Positions 16,757 to 25,439 are shown, counted from the stretch's first letter. The stretch: DNA of 35,005 nt from an uncultured Chitinophagaceae bacterium (GCA_937858715.1 CALLZY010000099.1:1-35005); one strand, 5' to 3'. The notes: generated by a model from the sequence alone, not told the origin. Translations and numbers: made by a program.

Positions 16757-17458
16757 TTAACCTAAATCCAGTTCTTCTTTTGGCAATGGTTTCATGCAGA
16801 AGAACCAGTCTTTACAATAAACATTCTCGTCTTTTCCATCCATTCTCTCTTTGGCAACGCCACAACTATTAGCAGGCGGAACGATTACATCCTCTCCCGG
16901 TCTCCAGTCAGCAGGTAATGCCACCGCATGTTTGTCAGCAGTCTGTAAGCCAATGATAACCCTTTTCAGTTCATCAAAGTTGCGACCAAGCGAAAGCGGA
17001 TAATAAATCATAGCCCTGATGATACCTTTGGGGTCAATAAAGAACACAGCCCTTACCGCTTTGGTACTGCTCTCGTTTGGCTGAATCATACCATACTTTG
17101 CAGCCACATCCATTGTAATGTCCTCAATAAGGGGAAACTTAACCTCGACATTCTTCATGTCCCTGAACTCAATTTTCTCCTTAATGGTACGAAGCCATGC
17201 GATATGACTGTATAATCCATCAACACTCAATCCTACCAGTTGTGTATTCAGTTTTGCAAATTCATCTTCCATCTTTGCAAACGTCATAAACTCGGAAGTA
17301 CAAACCGGGGTAAAGTCTGCCGGGTGGCTAAACAGGACTACCCACTTACCACTATAATCTGCCGGAAACTTAATATTGCCTTGTGTGGTTACCGCTTCAA
17401 AATAAGGAGCAGGGTCGCCAATGCGGGGCATGCTTACTGTTGTTCTTTCATCTGTCAT
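16757..17458 (-). CDS. Peroxiredoxin (AhpC/TSA, Prx6-type)
   Basis: This 233-aa thiol peroxidase reduces H2O2 and organic hydroperoxides. The peroxidatic site is PADFTPVCTSE with C53. The conserved Arg region (KAVRAVFFIDP) and the long C-terminal dimerisation domain place it in the Prx6/archaeal-like subfamily. It carries extra cysteines C199, C215 and C221 (YCKDWFFC), so resolving through a C-terminal Cys is possible. The start is set at 17458 (MTDERTTVSMPRIGD), since the preceding in-frame 15 codons from 17503 lack family similarity. It is on the same strand as the DUF6544 gene, 118 bp downstream of it, and probably has its own promoter. Confidence 0.92.
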   Translation of the reverse strand: MTDERTTVSMPRIGDPAPYFEAVTTQGNIKFPADYSGKWVVLFSHPADFTPVCTSEFMTFAKMEDEFAKLNTQLVGLSVDGLYSHIAWLRTIKEKIEFRDMKNVEVKFPLIEDITMDVAAKYGMIQPNESSTKAVRAVFFIDPKGIIRAMIYYPLSLGRNFDELKRVIIGLQTADKHAVALPADWRPGEDVIVPPANSCGVAKERMDGKDENVYCKDWFFCMKPLPKEELDLG

Positions 17459-17576
17459 GGTTATAATATTTTTGGATAAATAAATGTGATTAGTATGCTG
17501 CAAAGTAAGTGCTGATAAATACCGGTTCCTATGACTAATGTCACAATATCTTTCCTATCGTAATAAGAACCGCAAT

Positions 17577-18677
17577 TTATTTTGTTCCGGGATTATAAGT
17601 CACATCCACAGTCTCAAACTCGCCATAACAGAAATCTCCATCCGGGTAAGTGTAAACTGTTTTTGCAAAAGCCGGAAGCCTGTATCCGTTTATTTCTCTG
17701 TAATTGCTGAGCGGAGTTGACCATCTTAAGCGTTTCATGGTCCCATCGCCCATGTCAGCATACCTGTCATCTGATGTGAAATTAACCAACTCTCCTTTGT
17801 CATTAAACTGTAACCATGCCACCACAGTAATGCCATTATTTGTAAAAACAACTTTTGCTTTCCCTGAATCTGCTTGCTCCCATTTTATACGATTATCAAT
17901 TAATGTGGCTGGTGCCATGCAACACATGTCATTAAGCAGTGTAACCGTTTCTGCAGTATCCATTTGCGGGCCGTCCTGGTATTGCACCCTGAATAAAGAA
18001 AAAAGCCTGATATCCATACTGGCATCGCCACTATTATAACGGTGATAACCGGCAACAGGCAGTGCTTTCATTGTTGCCCTCATGAAGAAAAACCATTTCG
18101 CCGACTTGACAAAATTGTGTTGCTCCGAGGTAAACGACATCCATCCTGATTTTTCATCTTTGCGGATGCGGCCTTTAAACTCCACCCTGAAATTTTCAAT
18201 CTTAGGTTTATTCAGCGAACCTGTATAACGGAGATACTGTTGTACCACCGGAGGAAGTGAAAAAATATCACTCTCAGTAAGTAAAGAAGAGGTTACTGTA
18301 TTTTCATGAAACCCTTGTCTTACGTCTTTCAAATACTTCTCATGAAAACTCCAGGCGGCTGCGCCGGTAACAACCACAATCAGCACAATAATATTGGCTG
18401 CAGTACCTGCCTTTGCATCAGACCAATTTGCAATAATGAGATACTGCGAAAGAGCAATACCAAATACAGCAATTAACCACCAATGCCAGCTATTAAAGAA
18501 AAAGTAAAAAGCAGCAGCAACAAGCAATGATGCAGAAAGCAACCACATTACTCCATTAGTTTTTGAAATAGATGCCGTTAACTGATGAACCGTGGCAAGA
18601 TTAAAGGCTTTTGTAAAACCTATCAGATGAATAAGCCCATGAACAACCAGAAGCAAAAGAAAGAAAACCCTAAACAT
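17577..18677 (-). CDS. DUF6544 family membrane protein
   Basis: This 366-aa protein has four or five N-terminal transmembrane helices (about residues 3-22, 41-60, 62-85, 92-110) and a soluble C-terminal domain (about 130-366). The latter contains LPPVVQQYLRYTG, FTSEQHNF and WSTPLSNYREINGYRLP segments typical of DUF6544. In that family the soluble domain is thought to resemble lipoprotein-carrier folds; function is unknown. No catalytic motif is visible. It is divergent from the CotH gene, with 166 bp between the chosen starts. Confidence 0.8.
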   Translation of the reverse strand: MFRVFFLLLLVVHGLIHLIGFTKAFNLATVHQLTASISKTNGVMWLLSASLLVAAAFYFFFNSWHWWLIAVFGIALSQYLIIANWSDAKAGTAANIIVLIVVVTGAAAWSFHEKYLKDVRQGFHENTVTSSLLTESDIFSLPPVVQQYLRYTGSLNKPKIENFRVEFKGRIRKDEKSGWMSFTSEQHNFVKSAKWFFFMRATMKALPVAGYHRYNSGDASMDIRLFSLFRVQYQDGPQMDTAETVTLLNDMCCMAPATLIDNRIKWEQADSGKAKVVFTNNGITVVAWLQFNDKGELVNFTSDDRYADMGDGTMKRLRWSTPLSNYREINGYRLPAFAKTVYTYPDGDFCYGEFETVDVTYNPGTK

Positions 18678-18843
18678 AGAAAAGAATTTAACAACAAGGT
18701 TACTCAGCTAAACAGCAGAATAAAATGATTGTGAACCAGTACAAGATTGACATTACTCATAACCGGCCGGAATTTTTTTCTGTTAACACAATATGAAACC
18801 TCAGTTCCGTATTTGCCTTACCTTTAGACTCTCAATTCAGTTT

Positions 18844-20283
18844 ATGAGCAGTAAGTACCCGGTAAGATGGAGTTGCCTCATCAGAAACATTTTTATCCTC
18901 CTTTCTTTTATCCTTATCACTATATCCTGCAGAAGAAATAATTCTCTGCCTGTAAACCCAAATCCGCCTGCGGATACATCACTTCAGCTATTTCAACTGG
19001 CAGACCTGCCCCAGATGTACTTAGAAATTTCAGCGCAGCAATGGGATTCACTTCTCGTACATTTTGACCAAAATCCGATGAATGAAGAATATATTGTATC
19101 AGAATACAGGTTTGTCCTTGGCGGAAAGAATATACCGCTTGACAGCATTGGTATCCGCATAAGGGGCAATACAAGCCGTCGGAGGCCTGAAGGAAGCACC
19201 GGTCAGTTGCATAGCACTCAAAATCCTGACTGGCACCATGCTCATTTTACACTCAATTTCTCCAAATACAGAAAAAGCCAGCGGTTTAACAGCCTTGAAA
19301 AAATAAACCTGAAATGGTTTAAGGATGACGCCAACTATGTAAGAGAAATTTACTGTTACGACCTGTTTAAAAGATATGGCGTTTGGACAGCACCCAAAGC
19401 ATCGTATTGCCGGCTGATGATTCATGTTAAAGGCGATCCGCAACCTGCCTACTTTGGTATTTATAGCATGATTGAGAGTGTTGACGAAGACTATCTTACT
19501 GCAAGAAAAGACAAATGGGGCATAGATACCGGATACTTGTGGAAAGGCGGATGGGCCGGCAGCCTAAATGCCAACATGGTGCAGACATCAAGCATAGGTG
19601 TGGAAGATGTAAAACTGAACCCGGCTCTCTCTAAATACTATGCATACGATTTAAAAACTAAAAAGAAAGAACTCAGCACTGCAAAAACACAACTCATCAC
19701 TTTTATCCAGGAACTGAATAGCAAAACAGGAACAGAATTTGAAACCTGGATTGCTCAAAAGATGGATGTGCCCTTGTTCTTAAAAACATATGCAGTAAAT
19801 GTGATGGTGGGCATGTGGGATGACTACTGGGCAAATGGAAACAATTATTATTTCTATTTTGACAAAAGTGGGAAAGCCTGGTTTATTCCGTATGACTACG
19901 ACAATACTTTAGGCACCTCCTACTTTTTTAACGCTGGCACACAGGATATGCTGCGATGGGGAAATATGGCAGAACGGCCATTAATAACCAAAATCCTTCA
20001 AATAGACAGTTACAAGAACCTTTACAAATCATATTTAAAAGAGCTAGCGGATGACAGCAAATCGTTTTTCGGCTATACGGCAAGCCTGCAACGCATCAAC
20101 CAATGGCAGCAGCTCATCGGGAACTATATAAGTAACGATACCGGAGAAGACATGGTTATTGAAGACAAGCCTGCGCCGTGGGGCAATGCTCCCTTTTACA
20201 GACTCAAAAGCGGAAACGATCTTGGAGGCACCAGCGGAATTGCTAACTTCTTTACAACCAAGGCGAAACAAATAACCTGGTAG
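18844..20283 (+). CDS. CotH kinase family lipoprotein
   Basis: This 479-aa protein (496 aa if the in-frame ATG at 18793 is used) has a basic N-region, a hydrophobic stretch and a lipobox ending TISC, so it is a predicted lipoprotein. The shorter start gives a normal signal peptide, but 18793 is not excluded. The CotH fold is recognisable: IRIRGNTSRR, FKRYGVWTAPKASYCRL, FGIYSMIESVDEDYL, and the late motif WFIPYDYDNTLG, with the Asp residues expected to bind metal/ATP. Characterised homologues are secreted atypical kinases of spore coat proteins; Bacteroidota members are surface or periplasmic and of unknown target. It is followed after 126 bp by the repeat-helix protein. Confidence 0.87.
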   Translation: MSSKYPVRWSCLIRNIFILLSFILITISCRRNNSLPVNPNPPADTSLQLFQLADLPQMYLEISAQQWDSLLVHFDQNPMNEEYIVSEYRFVLGGKNIPLDSIGIRIRGNTSRRRPEGSTGQLHSTQNPDWHHAHFTLNFSKYRKSQRFNSLEKINLKWFKDDANYVREIYCYDLFKRYGVWTAPKASYCRLMIHVKGDPQPAYFGIYSMIESVDEDYLTARKDKWGIDTGYLWKGGWAGSLNANMVQTSSIGVEDVKLNPALSKYYAYDLKTKKKELSTAKTQLITFIQELNSKTGTEFETWIAQKMDVPLFLKTYAVNVMVGMWDDYWANGNNYYFYFDKSGKAWFIPYDYDNTLGTSYFFNAGTQDMLRWGNMAERPLITKILQIDSYKNLYKSYLKELADDSKSFFGYTASLQRINQWQQLIGNYISNDTGEDMVIEDKPAPWGNAPFYRLKSGNDLGGTSGIANFFTTKAKQITW

Positions 20284-20350
20284 TAAAGCCTCCCTAACCC
20301 AGCCGGTGAAATTGTTAAAATTTTGCTATCCTGACAAAGTATTGTAACAA

Positions 20351-20378
20351 AATACGAAATTCATCGTATTAAATACGA
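20351..20378. promoter_or_regulatory. Operator-like cluster of AATACGA heptamers
   Basis: AATACGA (20351-20357), its exact reverse complement TCGTATT (20364-20370) and AATACGA again (20372-20378) lie within 28 bp, 32-59 bp upstream of the start at 20410. The spacing of a 7-bp inverted repeat with a 6-bp gap suits a dimeric DNA-binding protein. It could also form a small mRNA hairpin. The regulator is not identified. Confidence 0.4.
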
Positions 20379-20409
20379 AATACAAATTCTATAACACAAA
20401 ATTAAGATT

Positions 20410-21195
20410 ATGAAATTCAAAACCAGCTTTGCCGGAGTTGCAGCTACAGTTGTTGCCATTGCCGGATTATCATTTATGCTTATCTCATGGGATTACTCGC
20501 CGGACAAATACCAGTTTGCGGGAAACCAGCAGAAAAATGACACAATTCCACCTCCGAAGATCAAAATTGAAAATCCGGATGTAAACATTGATCTGGAGAT
20601 AAAGAATGCCATGCAAGAAGTGGAGAAAGCCCTGAAAGAGTTTGATGCTTCGAAAATTCAGGCAGAAATCAGCAAAGCATTGAAAGAAGCAGATATGGAA
20701 AAAATAAAGGCAGAACTAGATGCTTCACTGGCTAAAATTGACGGAGAAAAGATAAAGGCAGAAATTGAAAAAGCATTAAAAGATATAGACTTTGAAAAGA
20801 TAAAAGCAGAACTAAAAGAAAGCCTCGAAAAAGTGGACATGGAAAAGATAAAAAGAGACCTTGACATGGAGAAGCTAAAAGAAGAACTAAAAGGGCTTAA
20901 AAAAGAACTTGAAAAACTGGGGCCGGAAATAAAAGAGTCGCTGCAGAAAGCCAAAGTTGAGTTGGAGAAAGCAGGTGAAGAACTAAAAGCATTCAAAGAT
21001 TTTATTGATGGACTTGAACAAGACGGACTTATCAGTAAAAAAGATGGTTATTCCATAGTTCATAAGGACGGAGATTTGATTATCAACGATGTTAAGCAGC
21101 CAAAAACAGTCTACAAAAAATATCGCACCTACCTGGATAAACACAAATCGTTTGAGATAAACAATAAGAAAAAAGCCGAAATACAAGCCGATTAG
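20410..21195 (+). CDS. Membrane-anchored helical protein of tandem 16-residue repeats
   Basis: This 261-aa protein has one N-terminal hydrophobic segment (about 8-26: signal anchor or signal peptide), then a Pro-rich linker. Next is a highly charged helical region with five tandem 16-residue repeats (65-80, 81-96, 97-112, 113-128, 129-144). The consensus is EKIKAEIxKALKDIDx, and the pattern decays into more coiled-coil to about residue 200. A small C-terminal module (about 205-250) reads KDGYSIVHKDGDLIINDVKQ and then VYKKYRTYL. Modules like this are, from memory, found as C-terminal extensions of Bacteroidota M56/BlaR1-like and anti-sigma-associated proteins. I do not recognise the whole gene; a structural or envelope-sensing role is a guess. 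The terminator at 21227 shows it ends its transcription unit. Confidence 0.75.
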   Translation: MKFKTSFAGVAATVVAIAGLSFMLISWDYSPDKYQFAGNQQKNDTIPPPKIKIENPDVNIDLEIKNAMQEVEKALKEFDASKIQAEISKALKEADMEKIKAELDASLAKIDGEKIKAEIEKALKDIDFEKIKAELKESLEKVDMEKIKRDLDMEKLKEELKGLKKELEKLGPEIKESLQKAKVELEKAGEELKAFKDFIDGLEQDGLISKKDGYSIVHKDGDLIINDVKQPKTVYKKYRTYLDKHKSFEINNKKKAEIQAD

Positions 21196-21226
21196 CTAAG
21201 AGAGATAAACAATGCAAAGAATCACT

Positions 21227-21254
21227 CAGCCCCGCTCAGGGGCTGTTGTGTTTT
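21227..21254 (+). terminator. Intrinsic terminator after repeat-helix gene
   Basis: The stem CAGCCCC/GGGGCTG (7 bp, loop GCTCA, 21227-21245) is followed by the T-rich TTGTGTTTT. It lies 32 bp after the stop codon. Confidence 0.78.
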
Positions 21255-21281
21255 ATCAGGATGATTGTTTGAAGTGATTGG

Positions 21282-21289
21282 TATATTTG
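21282..21289 (+). promoter_or_regulatory. -7 box TATATTTG upstream of heparinase-like gene
   Basis: This is an exact TAnnTTTG match, 63 bp upstream of the chosen ATG at 21353 and just after the preceding terminator. An in-frame ATG at 21278 would place the box inside the coding region, supporting the later start. No clear -33 element is seen. Confidence 0.45.
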
Positions 21290-21352
21290 CTGTTGTCTTG
21301 TCGATATATCAGAAATAGCAATACCGATTCTTCATTTGTTCAATCTTTAACA

Positions 21353-23272
21353 ATGAACCGCCTGATTATCTTTCTTGCTTTGTTGCTTTCAGCAGGAATA
21401 GCCAAAGCTTACGAACCCCGAAATTTTCTCCAAAAAAAAGCCAGTCTGCAACAGGTAAAAACAATGCTGGTGTCAAAATCAGAATGGATTAAATACCCTG
21501 CCTATACTAACCGTGAAGGATGGGACAAGATTACAGGATCGCTTAAAGAGAAAATAATTGAAGGCGGAGAATCCTGCCTTACCTACACATGGAAAGTAGT
21601 GACAGCCTCCGATTACCTGGAATACGAACGCAGCGGCAGCCGCACTGCGATGGAAAACCCTTTTGGCTCGAATAACAAAGCGATGAGCTATCTTGTGTTT
21701 GCTGAATTAGCAGAAGGAAAAGGCCGGTTCATTAACCAGAAAGTAAATGGTGTATGGTATTCATGTGATATGTCATCATGGGTATTATCGGCACATCTTC
21801 CGGCACAAAAATCAGGACGGACACTGCCAGATTTTAATGAACAGATTATTGATCTCACTTCTGCCGAACTGGGATCTTTTTACTCATGGATATATTATTT
21901 TTTCCATGATGAGTTTGACAAAATAAACCCTGTCATATCTGCGAGACTGAAATTAACAATACAACAGCGCATTTTACAACCATATATCGAACGCAGTGAT
22001 TACTGGTGGCAGGCATTAAGCAAGCCCGGTGTGCTCGTAAATAACTGGAATCCCTGGTGCAATTTCAATGTGCTTACCTGCTACCTTTTGATGGAAGACG
22101 ACATCGACAAATTATCCACCGCTGTATATAAAACCATGCAGAGTGTTGATGAGTTTATTAATTATGTAAAGGAAGATGGGGCCTGTGAAGAAGGTCCATC
22201 ATACTGGGGGCATGCAGCAGGAAAACTATATGACTATTTGCAAATGCTTAGTAATGCAACCAATGGCAAGATCAGCCTGTTTGATGAACCTATGATAAAG
22301 GATATGGGTGAGTATATTTCGAGAAGCTATGTCGGCAACGACTGGGTAGTAAATTTTGCAGATGCCTCTGCGAAGGCAAGCGGTAATGCAGGCATCATTT
22401 TCCGCTATGGGAAAGCTGTAAAAAGCGACGAAATGAAACAGTTTGCGGCTTACCTCGTTAAGAAAACAAAAGGAAAGAACGAATTTTCTGACACCAGAGA
22501 TTTTTTCAGAACAATCGAAAATATTATTACTTACGACGAACTGAATAATACCATCCCTTCACTCACATCTCACCCTTATACATGGTATCCGAAAACAGAA
22601 TTCTGTTATATGCAGAACAGGCAAGGCTTCTTTATTGCTGCCAAAGCCGGTTTTAACAACGAAAGTCATAACCATAACGATGTGGGAACTTTCTCACTGT
22701 ACGCAGATACTATTCCATTTTTCATAGACGCTGGCGTTGGCACTTATACCCGGCAAACTTTTAGCAGTGAACGATACACCATCTGGACTATGCAGAGCAA
22801 TTACCACAACCTGCCGGTGATAAACGGGGAGTCGCAGCAGTTTGGCGCTGAATACAAGGCCAGGGATGTAAAGTTTGACCCAAATAAAAAACTGTTCAGC
22901 ATGGATATAGCCGGGGCATATACCGATACATCTGCTGCGCAAAGCTGGATTCGCAGTTATACATTGAAAGAAGATGCCCTCATAATTGATGATGTATTCA
23001 TGCTAAAGAATATGAGGACAAATAATGTCATTAACTTTCTTACCTGGGCGGAACCAGATATTTCAAAGAATGGCGTTGTGCTGCTTCAAAAGAGCGGAAC
23101 TATACTACAGCTAAAATATGATGCCGGCATTTTTGCTATAAAAAAAGAAACAATCCCGCAAACGGATAAAAGACTTACTGCCGTATGGGGTGATAATCTG
23201 TACCGCTTTTCGCTGATTGCGAAAAAGAAACAACTAAAAGGAACGTATCAGTTTGTTATCAAAAAAGGATAA
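21353..23272 (+). CDS. Heparinase II/III-like polysaccharide lyase (secreted)
   Basis: This 639-aa protein has a clean signal peptide (MNRLIIFLALLLSAGIAKA). Residues about 30-400 look like the alpha/alpha-toroid alginate-lyase-type domain (WNPWCNFNVL, GACEEGPSYWGHAAGKLYDYL). From about residue 420 the beta-sandwich heparinase II/III domain (PF07940 type) begins, with ESHNHNDVGTFSLY (437-450), whose His residues are catalytic or structural in this family. Family members cleave uronic-acid-containing polysaccharides (heparin/heparan, alginate) by beta-elimination; the specificity here is not readable. The sugar-acid catabolic operon at 28001-35005 would be a sensible downstream partner, but that is inference. 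Confidence 0.88.
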   Translation: MNRLIIFLALLLSAGIAKAYEPRNFLQKKASLQQVKTMLVSKSEWIKYPAYTNREGWDKITGSLKEKIIEGGESCLTYTWKVVTASDYLEYERSGSRTAMENPFGSNNKAMSYLVFAELAEGKGRFINQKVNGVWYSCDMSSWVLSAHLPAQKSGRTLPDFNEQIIDLTSAELGSFYSWIYYFFHDEFDKINPVISARLKLTIQQRILQPYIERSDYWWQALSKPGVLVNNWNPWCNFNVLTCYLLMEDDIDKLSTAVYKTMQSVDEFINYVKEDGACEEGPSYWGHAAGKLYDYLQMLSNATNGKISLFDEPMIKDMGEYISRSYVGNDWVVNFADASAKASGNAGIIFRYGKAVKSDEMKQFAAYLVKKTKGKNEFSDTRDFFRTIENIITYDELNNTIPSLTSHPYTWYPKTEFCYMQNRQGFFIAAKAGFNNESHNHNDVGTFSLYADTIPFFIDAGVGTYTRQTFSSERYTIWTMQSNYHNLPVINGESQQFGAEYKARDVKFDPNKKLFSMDIAGAYTDTSAAQSWIRSYTLKEDALIIDDVFMLKNMRTNNVINFLTWAEPDISKNGVVLLQKSGTILQLKYDAGIFAIKKETIPQTDKRLTAVWGDNLYRFSLIAKKKQLKGTYQFVIKKG

Positions 23273-23298
23273 CCAGCAAATTAAAGATACTGGTTATC
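23268..23298. terminator. Hairpin spanning two convergent stop codons
   Basis: A perfect 9-bp inverted repeat GATAACCAG/CTGGTTATC (23268-23276, 23290-23298) overlaps the stop of the heparinase-like gene; the stop of the opposite gene lies in its loop. On the minus strand it is followed by six T residues (23261-23266), so it acts best as terminator for the minus gene and is compatible with two-way termination. Confidence 0.65.
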
Positions 23299-24054
23299 TA
23301 CCAGCCATTTTGCTATTCTTTTAATAGTAAACTGGTTCTTGTCAATACTTGCATCAGCAATCAGAATTTTTTCCTGCTGTGGAATTGGCACTGTTCTTTT
23401 TAAATTATCCTTTGCAGTAAACAGCTCCATATTCTGTGCATTATTGCCACCGGCAAAAGATACTTTAGCAATAATAACACCTGATGGCAATGTGAATTCG
23501 TAATGGTCAAGGCCATTGCCGGAACCGGTTGGTTTAAAGTTGCCGATTATTTTACTGTTCTGCTCGATAGTTTTATCTTCTTTCAGGCTTACAGGCCATG
23601 CTTTGTTTCTGGATACAAGAGTATAATCAACCGCAATACGTGGGCTGGCACCATTGGTTGCAATAAACTGTTTTACCTTGCTTTCGTCCACCTTGTCATT
23701 CACCAGTATGCCACTGCCGCCAACAAGCTTTGCAAAAGATTTCTCCTGGCTAAGTGAGGAGACTTTAAATATCCCCACCTGGTTAGCAGTCAAAAAAGTA
23801 AACCTGTAAAACAGGTACGAGTTATCATTTTTGTCCGCTTCGAACTCGGTAGCTGGTACAGCTGTAATAATTTTCTCACCAGAAATTGAAAACACATCGA
23901 AAAGCTTAGTAAGCCCAAAATTCTGCTTGGTCACTTCCACTTTTGCATAATCCTTTCCATCCACCAGTATCATACCTTTTTTATACTCTACATCCTGGGC
24001 CAGGGTAACAGAAGCTAAAAAACATATGCTTAGCAAAGTTGTCAATTTCCTCAT
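23281..24054 (-). CDS. Secreted protein of unknown function
   Basis: This 257-aa protein has a signal peptide (MRKLTTLLSICFLASVTLAQ). I do not recognise a family. The mature part starts VEYKKGMILVDGKDYAKVE and looks beta-rich. It contains the surface-like segment VGGSGILVNDKVDESKVKQFI and a Gly/Asn-rich FAGGNNAQN region. It has no membrane segment after the signal, no cysteine in the mature region, and no catalytic motif I can name. It is the last gene of a minus-strand run that includes the 62-aa protein and the RlmK-like methyltransferase, and shares a terminator hairpin with the heparinase-like gene. Confidence 0.8.
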   Translation of the reverse strand: MRKLTTLLSICFLASVTLAQDVEYKKGMILVDGKDYAKVEVTKQNFGLTKLFDVFSISGEKIITAVPATEFEADKNDNSYLFYRFTFLTANQVGIFKVSSLSQEKSFAKLVGGSGILVNDKVDESKVKQFIATNGASPRIAVDYTLVSRNKAWPVSLKEDKTIEQNSKIIGNFKPTGSGNGLDHYEFTLPSGVIIAKVSFAGGNNAQNMELFTAKDNLKRTVPIPQQEKILIADASIDKNQFTIKRIAKWLVDNQYL

Positions 24055-24169
24055 AAAAAATATTTAGGGTTCAAGATAAGAAGAAAGACAATGAGAAAAG
24101 CTGTTTCCTCAGAAGAAAGTAATAACTGCTTCGATAACCCTTCAACTGCCAAAGCAACAACCCGATATT

Positions 24170-24358
24170 CTATAAGCCTGCGGGTATCTTAATTTTCCGT
24201 TTTATCATTTCTTCCTTGAGCTTTTCCGGCAGACCGGGCCGGCAATTACAGTTTTTCTGGTGTTCGATATGCCAGTCAATACGTTGCTGAAGTGTGGGGT
24301 TTTTAGGCATCCGGTTATTCTTATGCCAGTCTGCATTCAGGCGGGGTTTTGTTTGCAT
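24170..24358 (-). CDS. Small His/Cys-containing protein
   Basis: This 62-aa basic protein is too short for a named domain. It contains the compact element WHIEHQKNCNCRPG (29-42), giving H30, H33, C37 and C39, possible metal ligands. The RMPKNPTLQQRIDWH stretch before it is strongly coding-like and, from memory, resembles short conserved Bacteroidota proteins. The frame also opens at a TTG (24376), but the ATG at 24358 is preferred, since a near -7 box (GATATTTG) overlaps that region. It lies between the RlmK-like gene and the secreted protein, with gaps of 83 and 115 bp. Function is unknown. Confidence 0.65.
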   Translation of the reverse strand: MQTKPRLNADWHKNNRMPKNPTLQQRIDWHIEHQKNCNCRPGLPEKLKEEMIKRKIKIPAGL

Positions 24359-24441
24359 AACCAGTTTTAAAGACAAATATCTATTTCCAGGGCAAGGCTA
24401 TGCAATGATTTTTATCAGCACAGCAGATGAAAGAAGTTCAC

Positions 24442-25389
24442 CTACTTCTGTATCCGGTAGCACCATCTGAACAGTTTATCCTCAAAATCAAATGGAGTAG
24501 TGACTTTTGTAATATCCTGTATAGATGCCGCATGTATTGATGGAGCATCCAACTGAAACCTTCTGAAGTTAGTACTGAAATACAAAACTCCTCCCGTTCT
24601 CAATGTACGCAGGCAATCGTTGATAAGTTCAGCATGGTCCCGCTGTATGTCCAGAATATCATCCATACGCTTACTATTGCTGAAAGTAGGAGGATCCATT
24701 ACAACTATGTCAAAGTAGCCGGCCTCTGCAGTTTTCAGGAATTGCTTTACATCAGCATGTATAAACCGATATCTGTTATCATCAGTAAAACCGTTTTGCT
24801 CTATATTACGCTGTGCCCAATGCAGGTAGGTCTTTGACAAATCCACAGTTACCACTTCTTCGGCTCCACCTGCCGCAGCATATACCGAGAATGAACCGGT
24901 ATAGGCAAACAGGTTCAGTATCTTTTTTCCGCTGCTCTGCTCTTTTACCATTTGTCGTGTTAGGCGATGATCAAGGAAAAGGCCGGTGTCCAGGTAATCG
25001 CCAAGGTTAACCAGGAACTTAAGGCCATTTTCTTCCACCACAAACTCTTTCTGTTTTGCATCCAGTTTCTGGTATTGGCCCAGCCGCCCGGGCTTGCGTT
25101 GCCGCAGCTTCAGGAAAATATTGTCCTTCTCCGCCTGCATCACTTCTGCAACTACAGCAAGGGTTTCCTCCATCCAGACGTCATGCTCCTGTTCTGTCAT
25201 GCCATGACGGCGCTTGTATTCGGCCACATATATCTTATCACCATACAATTCAATACACAGAGGGAATTCCGGCAGGTCATGGTCGTACATCCGCCAGCAA
25301 GTGATTTGCTGCCTGCGGGCCTGTTTGCCAAGATGCCGAAATACTTTTTGCAACCTGTTGCGTAGCATTATGAATTTCTCTTCGTTCAT
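24442..25389 (-). CDS. Class I SAM-dependent rRNA methyltransferase, RlmK-like
   Basis: This 315-aa protein corresponds to the C-terminal half of E. coli RlmKL (YcbY), which makes m7G2069 in 23S rRNA. The characteristic order is present: NRLQKVFRHLGKQARR at the N-terminus, CWRMYDHDLPEFP, GQYQKLD, NLGDYLDTGLFLDHR (128-142), SAM motif LFAYTGSFS (160-168), VDLSKTY, and the catalytic-loop DPPTFSNSKRM (232-242). The N-terminal THUMP/RlmL half is absent; if present at all, RlmL is encoded elsewhere. It is divergent from the exonuclease/GIY-YIG gene with a 68-bp shared upstream region. Confidence 0.87.
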   Translation of the reverse strand: MNEEKFIMLRNRLQKVFRHLGKQARRQQITCWRMYDHDLPEFPLCIELYGDKIYVAEYKRRHGMTEQEHDVWMEETLAVVAEVMQAEKDNIFLKLRQRKPGRLGQYQKLDAKQKEFVVEENGLKFLVNLGDYLDTGLFLDHRLTRQMVKEQSSGKKILNLFAYTGSFSVYAAAGGAEEVVTVDLSKTYLHWAQRNIEQNGFTDDNRYRFIHADVKQFLKTAEAGYFDIVVMDPPTFSNSKRMDDILDIQRDHAELINDCLRTLRTGGVLYFSTNFRRFQLDAPSIHAASIQDITKVTTPFDFEDKLFRWCYRIQK

Positions 25390-25403
25390 ACTTCTAAAAC
25401 TTT

Positions 25404-25416
25404 TGCGAAATTCGCA
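25404..25416. promoter_or_regulatory. TGCGAAATTCGCA palindrome in divergent promoter
   Basis: This 13-base perfect palindrome has 6-bp arms around a central base. It lies in the 68-bp region between divergent genes, 14-26 bp upstream of the RlmK-like start. It sits where the -33 element of the plus-strand promoter (box at 25440) should be. An operator role is inference. Confidence 0.3.
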
Positions 25417-25439
25417 TTTCGTTCCGACAGTTATAAGGA

